Shown piece by piece: positions 8,472 to 15,000 of a DNA stretch of 16,209 bases. The notes below the pieces were generated by a model. It was not told the origin of the DNA. It saw only the letters and a program-made list of their open reading frames with translations, and made no database searches. Position numbers and translations under genes: made by a program. Origin of the DNA: Chrysochromulina parva (Eukaryota > Haptophyta > Prymnesiales > Chrysochromulinaceae); assembly GCA_002887195.1 (NCBI GenBank), contig PJAB01001224.1:1-16209 (forward strand), written 5' to 3'. The number at the start of each line of letters is the position of its first letter. Position 1 is the first letter of the stretch.

Positions 8472-9160
8472 AACGATGGCACCAAGGCCCCCCTTGGCGG
8501 CGCGCCCGGAAGGAGAGCACTCACGCACAGGTTGTCGTGAAAGTCGTGGTGAAGGCCCGACGAGGCTGGCGTCGAGCTCCGCCCCAGCCACAAGTTGATC
8601 GTCTGCGGCACGAGGTCAGGGCGCCATGGTGAGCACTTGCATGCTGAGGGAAGCGCTGTCGACCTCGGAGGAGCACATACCTGCGGCACGAGGTTGCCCA
8701 GGAGCGGCGGGCGCAGCGGCAACTGGTCGGCGATGGCGGTGAGCGGCGCTGCGAGCAGCTGGCCGTCGGGCACCTCCTGCGTCGTCAGGTACAGATTCGA
8801 CGAGCCACCGTCCAGCAGCGCGCCAAACGTGGTCGACACCTTCCTTCCCCTGCCGAAAGCGTCGCGCGGCCCGTCGCGGACCTCGACCTGCACCTCGAGG
8901 TCGCGCGCCGCTTGAGACGCCCAGAGCGTCTCCGCCAATCCGGAAATCTCCTCGAGCGTTTCGCGGAAGACGCACGGTCGTCGACGTGCGACAAACCGCT
9001 CAAAGAAGCGTTGCGGACTGGTGCGAGCGCTGGCCGTCGCAAGCCGCCCGCTCGCAGGCACGCGCGCGCCCGCGTAGAGGTTGCGGCGCTTGCGCGGTAC
9101 GCGCCACCATGTGCAGAAGGGCACCCGATGCGTCGGCCGCTGCTTTGTCCGCCGCCGCAT
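7104..9160 (-). CDS. JmjC/cupin_8 Fe(II)-2-oxoglutarate oxygenase, 4 exons
   Basis: Exons 9160-8681, 8602-8529, 8198-8084 and 7817-7104 give about 460 residues. The JmjC fold binds Fe(II) and 2-oxoglutarate and hydroxylates or demethylates proteins or RNA. HHDFHDNLYVLLRGRKRF spans the exon 2/3 junction, giving the HxD iron ligands (about H178 and D180) and the lysine for 2-oxoglutarate (about K193). YLPAGWFHEVSS gives the distal histidine (about H407), followed by ALNYWYHPP near the C-terminus, typical of the cupin_8 subgroup. The N-terminus is arginine-rich and could be a targeting or nuclear signal. Unusually, residues ~230-360, between the two halves of the catalytic barrel, form an alanine/glutamate/arginine-rich helical insertion. 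The exon 3 donor could instead be 9 bases further on (8074), adding VGH. Demethylase versus hydroxylase activity cannot be told from sequence. Confidence 0.78.
7818..8083 (-). other. Repeat-bodied intron (JmjC exon 3/4)
   Basis: The 3' half holds three near-copies of AATTGGGCACCTTCC on the minus strand. The 5' half holds decamers that read CACTGATGGCC/CTCTGAGTGCC in sense. The plus-strand GGAAAGGTGCATTC in this intron is nearly complementary to GAGTGCACCTTCC in adjacent exon 3, so intron and exon could pair in the RNA. The donor is GTGGGG (8083) or GTGTGT (8074). Confidence 0.6.
8199..8528 (-). other. Composite intron with duplicated exon start (JmjC exon 2/3)
   Basis: A 330-nt intron. Sense order: donor GTGCGTGAG, a (CT)n tract, CTCTGATGACC decamers, a GCATGCAAGTGCTCACCAC module ending CCCCCGCAG, a copy of the first 27 bases of exon 3 (8245-8271), a second GCATGCAAGTGCTCACCAC module ending CCCCACAG, then exon 3. 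The inner acceptor followed by the exon copy could be used alternatively but would not stay open. Confidence 0.8.
8417..8469. repeat. (GA)n microsatellite
   Basis: An uninterrupted GA dinucleotide run of about 50 bases on the plus strand, within the JmjC intron. In the transcript it is a (CU)n polypyrimidine run. Confidence 0.95.
8603..8680 (-). other. 78-nt intron made from copied exon 3 sequence (JmjC exon 1/2)
   Basis: The donor GTATGTGCTCC and the next bases are a near-copy (two mismatches in 27) of the start of exon 3, which lies about 480 bases downstream in the gene. This is followed by the GCATGCAAGTGCTCACCATGG module. The acceptor CTCGTGCCGCAG is a copy of the end of exon 1: 14 bases at 8603-8616 match 8681-8694, and the offset of 78 equals the intron length. 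Confidence 0.88.
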
Positions 9161-9318
9161 GTGATCGGTTGACGAAGCGCGGTAGCGCGTGACGTGGCTG
9201 ACGCGTGAACGTTAACACGTCAGACGCGACCAGTGCTAGTTCATGAAAGGTCGATGCGTGTTCAGTCCAGTTTCGTCGCGGCCCCCCCATGAAAATCAAA
9301 TTGAAAGAATAGAGGCAA

Positions 9319-10053
9319 CTACTCGACCCAGCTCCGCGTCCGGAACGAACGAGCCCCGAGGCTCCTCGCCAGAGTCTCTATCTCGGCCACGTTCACATCT
9401 GGGCGCGCCACCGCCGTGCACTCGACGTTCACGCCCGCCTCGGCGAGCCGCGCGACGAAGCCGCACACGTCACGGAAGCCGCGCCCGCCGCGCGCGCGCC
9501 GCGGCGCGAGGAGCTCGTCGTACTTTGAAGGGGTCGCGGCCGGTAGGAAGACGCTCACGCATGCAATTCGGGTCTCTCGCCTTCGATCTCCCTGGTCGAG
9601 TCGCTCGAGCACCTCGCACTCGAGCAGGAGCTTGAGAACGTCTTCCTCGCACAATCCGAGCGTGTTGACTCGGAAAGGCAACCCGTTGCGCCGCGCCGCC
9701 ACGAGGCGTACCGTCTCCAACACAACGGCCGTCGCCTCGAGCGGATCGCCTTCCCCTTGGAAGACGACGCCGGCATCGGACTCCCCCATCGACCCAAGGT
9801 CGCCGGCGCCTCTCGCCGCATAGAACTCGTCGACGAGCGAAGCGAGCTCCTGAGCGGAGGGCTCCGGCGCTCCAATGGGCAGCGGCTCGAACCCAGACTC
9901 CACCGCAAGCTGCTGCGACGCCCGTGACTTGGGGAGCGCGAGAGGATCCGCAAAGCCGGGACCCCGGCACGAGCGCATCGAGTGCGCAGCGGGCGATAGG
10001 GCCTGTCGCACATGGATGCACATGCACACGCACACGAACGTGGATGGACGCAC
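9319..10053 (-). CDS. Radical-SAM-like protein lacking a visible CX3CX2C
   Basis: A single open frame of 244 residues; the conserved part begins near CRGPGF (about 9970). It contains VVFQGEGDPLEA, GLPFRVNTLGL, CVSVFLPAATPSKYDELL and an ending with VECTAVARPDVN. These resemble the glycine-rich and strand motifs of the TatD-associated radical SAM family, whose enzymes cleave S-adenosylmethionine with a 4Fe-4S cluster. The cluster motif CX3CX2C is not seen in frame. It is either in an unrecognised upstream exon or lost. Residues before CRGPGF (cysteine- and valine-rich, coded by GTGTGCGTGTGC-like DNA) look non-conserved, so the ATG at 10053 is not firm. The frame ends with TAG. No intron is needed within the conserved part. 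The substrate is unknown. Confidence 0.55.
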   Translation of the reverse strand: MRPSTFVCVCMCIHVRQALSPAAHSMRSCRGPGFADPLALPKSRASQQLAVESGFEPLPIGAPEPSAQELASLVDEFYAARGAGDLGSMGESDAGVVFQGEGDPLEATAVVLETVRLVAARRNGLPFRVNTLGLCEEDVLKLLLECEVLERLDQGDRRRETRIACVSVFLPAATPSKYDELLAPRRARGGRGFRDVCGFVARLAEAGVNVECTAVARPDVNVAEIETLARSLGARSFRTRSWVE

Positions 10054-10360
10054 CGGACAGTCCCATGATGTGCGTGCATAGCAGGTGTTTCATACCGTCG
10101 GTGCGAGATAGAGAGTGTCGAGCACGTACGCGATGCCCGGGCGGAAGGACGGCAGTGAACGAAGGGTACGGAGCATCGCCGCGAGGCGTTAGCGCCTGCG
10201 CCAGGCAGCGGCAGCTCGTTGGCGTCGGCAGGCAGATCGGGCCGGCCCGACCTATGATGCTCGGTTCCAAAAAGAGAAGGTGTGAATAGATCGCGTTCCC
10301 CCAAAGAGGGTGGACGCGTGCCCGCAAGGGTGTGGGGCAGTGCTGAGTGTGACAGACACT
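10054..10360. other. Spacer between P4H-like and radical-SAM-like genes
   Basis: About 300 bases, with no conserved frame and no decamer repeats. It should hold the P4H 3' UTR and the promoter of the radical-SAM-like gene, or that gene's missing 5' exon. No cysteine triad matching CX3CX2C was found in the three minus-strand frames. Confidence 0.4.
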
Positions 10361-11669
10361 TTACGCTGGCCGCATGGCACGGCGAGCAAGATCTCGAGCC
10401 AGATCTCGAGCCGCTGCACGGCGTAGCAGCGTCTTCGCGCTCAGCATGGCGGTGAAGCTCGCCACGAACACGTGGCGCGTTCCATTGAGCGTCGGCATCC
10501 CCGCGTGCGTCACGTCGCCAGCAAAGAGGAGTGCCGTACCTGATGAGGGATGCAATCATTTGTCATCAGATGTCATCAGATGTCATCAGAGGTCATCAGA
10601 GGTCATCAGAGGTCATCAGAGGTATGCATTCAGAGGTATGCATTCAGAGGTATGCAATCAGAGGTCATCAGAGTTATCAGAGGAGTGCCGTACCGGCATT
10701 TGGAGCAAGAACCACCGCAGGCTCTTCCCACAAGGAGTTTCCAAATAAGGAGTTTCCAAATAAGGAGTCGACGGCCTCGCGCTCGTGACTACCCTTGGCC
10801 CAAAAGCCCGTGCCGCCCCCAGCGAAGGAGCCACCTGCATGCAAGGAGGGAGGGCCATCAGCATGCCATCAGGGCCCAAAGAAAGCCCGGGCCGCCCCCG
10901 CGATGAAGGAAGACTGGAAGAGCCACCTGCCGCGCCTACCTGCCGCTGAAGAGAGAGGGATGAGCACGGTGAGGGAGTGATGATCTTGATGAGGGAGGAA
11001 CTCGCCGCTAGGCGCGTAGTAGACGTTGATGGCCGGCTCACGCGCCGAGTACTGCAGGTCGCCGTCGGCGTGCAGCTCACTCAACGAGGCCAGGGTCGAG
11101 TTGGTGGCGCTCGCGGTATTGAATAGCGTCTCGACGACAGAGGGGAGCTGCTGGTCGATGACGCCGAGGACGCGACCGAGGATGGCATCGCAGCAAGCCG
11201 AAGTCGGTGTCGGATCTGCAGACATCGGCGCAACATGCATCCGTACGCGGTCGGAGGACGCCTTACCATCAGCGAGGCGAATGCTGTCCGCAGCGGCGGC
11301 GCTCCAAGCAATGAGCATGGCAAGTTCCGCCGCTGTGACCACATTCGGCAGGCATAGAGCCGTTTCTCCATTTCGCATGGACGCGACGGCGGTGGCCTCG
11401 CACTGCGATTGTGGCGTCGCCTCCTTGGACACGATGCTGATCTCATGCCAAGCCGCTGTGCTGCAACACCGTCCATCACAAGCGAGTGCCGGCCACGTGA
11501 TCGCAGTGCGGGTGGCGTGCGGAGCAGACGGCACAGCTGCACGTGCACTAAATATTCGCGCGCACCCAATGTGCATCGTAGACAAACCGAGCAGCAGAAT
11601 GCCGGGACCAGCGAGCGACGTGCGTGCGTTGCGCAAGCGGCGGTGCGGCTTCGCTAGCATCGCGGGCAT
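10361..11669 (-). CDS. Prolyl-4-hydroxylase-like Fe(II)/2OG oxygenase, 3 exons
   Basis: Exons 11669-10940, 10834-10694 and 10539-10361 give 349 residues ending in TAA. The fold hydroxylates protein or peptide prolines (or related substrates) with Fe(II) and 2-oxoglutarate. EFLPHQDHHSLTVLIPLSS carries the HxD iron ligands (about H227 and D229). GTALLFAGDVTHAG carries the distal His (about H302), and GTRHVFVASF the 2-oxoglutarate arginine (about R312). GGGTGFW between them is the usual loop of the family. A hydrophobic stretch at residues 21-38 (GPGILLLGL) suggests a signal anchor for the secretory pathway. Introns 10835-10939 and 10540-10693 are both in phase 1, and splicing reconnects the core exactly. 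The start ATG is 420 bases from the divergent AAA+ start. The C-terminal tail is arginine/alanine-rich. Confidence 0.8.
10540..10693 (-). other. Repeat-bodied intron with 16-bp duplicated exon start (P4H)
   Basis: A 154-nt intron. AGAGGAGTGCCGTACC is at 10525-10540 (start of exon 3, plus-strand writing) and again at 10679-10694, and the offset of 154 equals the intron length. The donor GTACGG comes from the duplicated exon bases and the acceptor CCCTCATCAG from the insert. The body consists of decamers including CTCTGATGACC and CTCTGAATGCATAC. Confidence 0.88.
10739..10768 (-). repeat. 15-bp in-frame coding duplication in P4H exon 2
   Basis: TTCCAAATAAGGAG occurs twice with period 15, encoding SLFGN twice. 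It is in frame, in the variable loop between the two halves of the catalytic core. A third related unit, GGAAACTCCTTG in sense, follows. Confidence 0.85.
10835..10939 (-). other. 105-nt intron (P4H exon 1/2)
   Basis: Donor GTAGGCG and acceptor CCTTGCATGCAG. GGTGGCTCCTTCGC at the exon 2 start resembles GGTGGCTCTTCCAG near the intron 5' end. GGGGGCGGC followed by CGGGCTTT also occurs both in exon 2 and in the intron, so the intron carries a diverged copy of the exon start. It has one GCCCTGATGGCATGCTGATGG stretch but no long decamer array. Confidence 0.75.
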
Positions 11670-12089
11670 TTAGAATCTCGCCCTTCCTAACTCGGAAAGA
11701 GTCGCACAATTGTTACGTCATCGAAGGAAGGGCTATTGAGACACAAACACACCGTAACACTCACTCACTCACGCTCCTAAAAGCAAGCAGCCGCGCGGCG
11801 GCGAGGATGCGCTCGCACACGCCCGGTCGCCCGCCATCACATATGCGCACCAGTTAACACCAGGACAACCATGCGTCAGGGAAGCCTGAGAAAGTCCTGT
11901 GAATGATGAACATGTCTCAGTTTTCCGCTTCGCTGAATGTTTCGTTTGTCAATGCGCCGCCAAAAGACCGATCGAACTTGCCAAAAAGGGCGAGAGACAC
12001 TCGCGTAAGACTCTGAACACAATCACCGCGGCCGCGGTCCTCCCGTCCACCAAGAGGCCTCCGACGAACACGCCCATAGCAGCAGCCCA
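11670..12089. promoter_or_regulatory. Divergent intergenic region of P4H-like and AAA+ genes
   Basis: 420 bases between two divergently transcribed starts, so it should hold both promoters. TTACGTCA at 11713-11720 matches a bZIP/CRE-type core, and CACTCACTCACTC (near 11758) is a short repeat. No TATA box is convincing. Nothing here shows experimentally known regulation. An unrecognised upstream exon for either gene is possible. Confidence 0.4.
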
Positions 12090-15000
12090 ATGTGGATTCT
12101 CGCTGCGTCCGTGTCGCTCGTTCCTCTCCGCGTGCCAGTGCACGCGATGTTCGCATCGCCGTCGCTTCGTCGTACGGGCGTTGTGGCCTCACAAGAGGTT
12201 GCCCTCGCCGCTTCGTTCCACGCGCTCCGCAAGCTGGATGATCGGGTGCGCGCGCTAGAGACGGCGGGCATCGCGGCGCTATCCTCATTCTACGAGGCCG
12301 ACAAGAACGGCTTCTCGCTCACGCCGGGCCGCGATCGCGTGTCGGTCACTTCGACGTGCTACTCCCTCTATGCCATCAACGCGGCACCGTCCGAGTGGCG
12401 GCAGTCGCCGCTCCGGATCGCTCCATGCCTGCATGCGCTGTACGACAACGCGCCGAGCGATGACGACACGATGCGGGCGGTGCTCATCGTCGCCGCGGCT
12501 CGCCTCCTCGACCCTGAGGAGAAGGAGCCCAACGAGCACCTCGCCGGCTGCATCGAGGCGATGCTTGGCGCAAGGCCACGGCGTCGTGAGGGACGAAACT
12601 CGCCGATCTCGGCGTACCTGCGCTTCTGGCTCGCGTACGCGACGTCGCTCCTGCCGGGCGTGGGTGGCGGGCAGAGTCTCGACCGCAAGGACGCGAGGCT
12701 GTTGACCCTACAGCGCTCGTGCGACTCCGCGTACGACGACCTGTGCCGGCAGTTGGCCTTTGATGCCGCCGGTGATGACTACTCTTTTGACGTGGTGGTG
12801 CTCGCTTACTCCCTGCTCACGTGCGTGGAGCGGCACTGATGAGCGCTGATGACCACTGATGAGCGCTGATGACCACTGATGACCTCTGATGGTGCTCGCT
12901 TACTCCCTGCTCACGTGCGTGGAGTGGTACTGATGAGCGCTGATGACGTGCTCCAATCAGAGGCACTGATGACATCTGATGACCTCTGATGACCCCTGCT
13001 GATGACACCAGATGATGACATCTGATTGTGCACGCGAGTGCTACGAATCGCGCCTCTGAGTGCCTCTGAGTGCCTCTGAGTGCCTCTGAGTGCCTCTGAG
13101 TGCCTCTGAGTGCATCGCAGGTACGTGCTCGTGCTCGACCGCCTCAAAGGAAGCGCTGCACGCGAGCGCGAGGTGAGCGCCTCTGATTGCCTCTGATTGC
13201 CTCTGATTGCCTCTGATTGCCTCTGATTGCGAGCGCGAGGTGAGCGCTCGTGACGCCATCGGAACCGGCTCCAGCATGCAAGTGCTCACCACGGCGCCAT
13301 GCCCTCTTCCCCACAGGTGGGCGCTCGTGACGCCATCGGCACCGGCTCTGCCTTGCCCCCACGCAACGAGAAGGTGATTCGGGCTGCCCTCTGATGACCA
13401 CTGATGACCCCGAATTACCCCCTGATTACCCACTAATTACCCCCTAATTACGCGAGAAGGTGATTCGGGCTGGGCTGGGCATCATCTTTGAGCACCTCGA
13501 GAATGGATTATGGGCGCCAGGCCAACCTATCTTCCTCTCGCGCGGCAAGGTGATTGCCACTGATGACCACTGATGACCTCTGAAGACTGTTGATGACCTC
13601 TGATGGCCTCTGATGGCCCCTGAGGACCTCTGAGTGCGCCCTCATCAGGGTAACAATGTGGGGAACGCGTTCTGCTTCTCCCCCGACATGCTCGCCTCGA
13701 TGGTCGAGATCCTATCTCCCGACCTCTTCCGGCCGCATCTCGGCTCGATCTCGGCGCACGTGAGCTGGCTCGAGGAGCACGTGCTGGAGGAGGCGTTGGC
13801 GAGCGGCGCGATGCTCCGCGGCTGGAGATCCAATCATCTGCCGCCCGAGGGTGGCCCCCTCGGGTGGTGCACCGCGCAGGCGTTGCGCTGCGCCTCGAGA
13901 TTGCACGAGCTCACGCGCTCGCTTTTGTGCTCCGATGTGCTCGCCGACCTGGGCGGCACACGGGCGCAACCAGCGGACGCGTCGGCGTGGGCGCGGCTCC
14001 TTGATTCAGACTTGCTCCCGACGGGAGGTGGGGGTGCCGGCAGCGAGGGCGCCGTGCTGGGCGCCGTCTCGGGCGCCGTGTCGGGCTCGACGCTCAAGAC
14101 GACGCTCGAGCAGCGGATGATCGAGCCGTTGGCCGCTCTCTCGGCATGCGACCCCCTCGGTCGAGTGCTGCCGCCGCTCAAGTGCCTCAAGGTGGGGACT
14201 GCCCTCTGATTACCACTGATGACCCCTAATTACCTCTCATGGCCAGGTGGGGACGGCCTCCGCGTGTACATTGATGACCAGTGATTGCCTCCTAATTACC
14301 TCTCATGGCCAGGTGGGGACGGCCTCCGCTTGTACATTGATGAGCACTGATTGCCTCCTAATGACCTCCCATGGCCAGGTGGGGACGGCCTCCGCGTGTA
14401 CATTGGAAGAGTATGAGGCGACCGCCTCGTACTCGGCGATCCTCTTTGGACCTCCGGGCACCGCGAAGACGACCGTAGTCGCTGCGATCGCCAAACGGCT
14501 CGGCTGGGGTTTCGTCACCGTCGACACATCGACCTTTTTGCGCGATGGGCTGACCAACGTGGCGCGCCGTATCTCGGATGTTTTCGATCAGGTGATGATG
14601 GCCTCTGATGATGGCCTCTGATGATGACCTCTGATGATGACCAACACGGCGCGCCGTATCTCGGATGTCTTCGATCAGCTGATGCGGCTGGACAAGGTCG
14701 TCATCCTGTTTGACGAAATCGAGGAGTTCGTGCTCGACCGTTCCATCTCGTCACTCACGATGGAGTCGCGTCTGCTCACGACGGCGATGCTCACCAAGCT
14801 CGCCGACCTGCGCGGGCAGCGCAAGGCCGCCTTCTTCATCGCCACCAATCGGCTGAGCGCCCTCGATGCCGCGGTGACGCGTCCGGGCAGGTGGGCGGCT
14901 GATTGCGACTGATTGCCCCTGATGATCACCCATGGGAGGATCACCTGATTGCCGCGGTGACGCGTCCGGGCAGATTTGATCTCCAGCTCTTCGTGGGCAC

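Noticed and set aside
11026..11673. Plus-strand frame of 215 codons
   Set aside because: Antisense to P4H exon 1, whose frame contains the HxD motif and links by splicing to the rest of the domain.
12836..13230. Decamer arrays as CRISPR-like repeats
   Set aside because: Units are 10 bp and contiguous, with no spacers, inside eukaryotic introns.
14592..14640. TGATGA and CTGA as C/D snoRNA boxes
   Set aside because: The motifs repeat every 10 bases with no room for guide sequences and no terminal stem. They are a by-product of the decamer.
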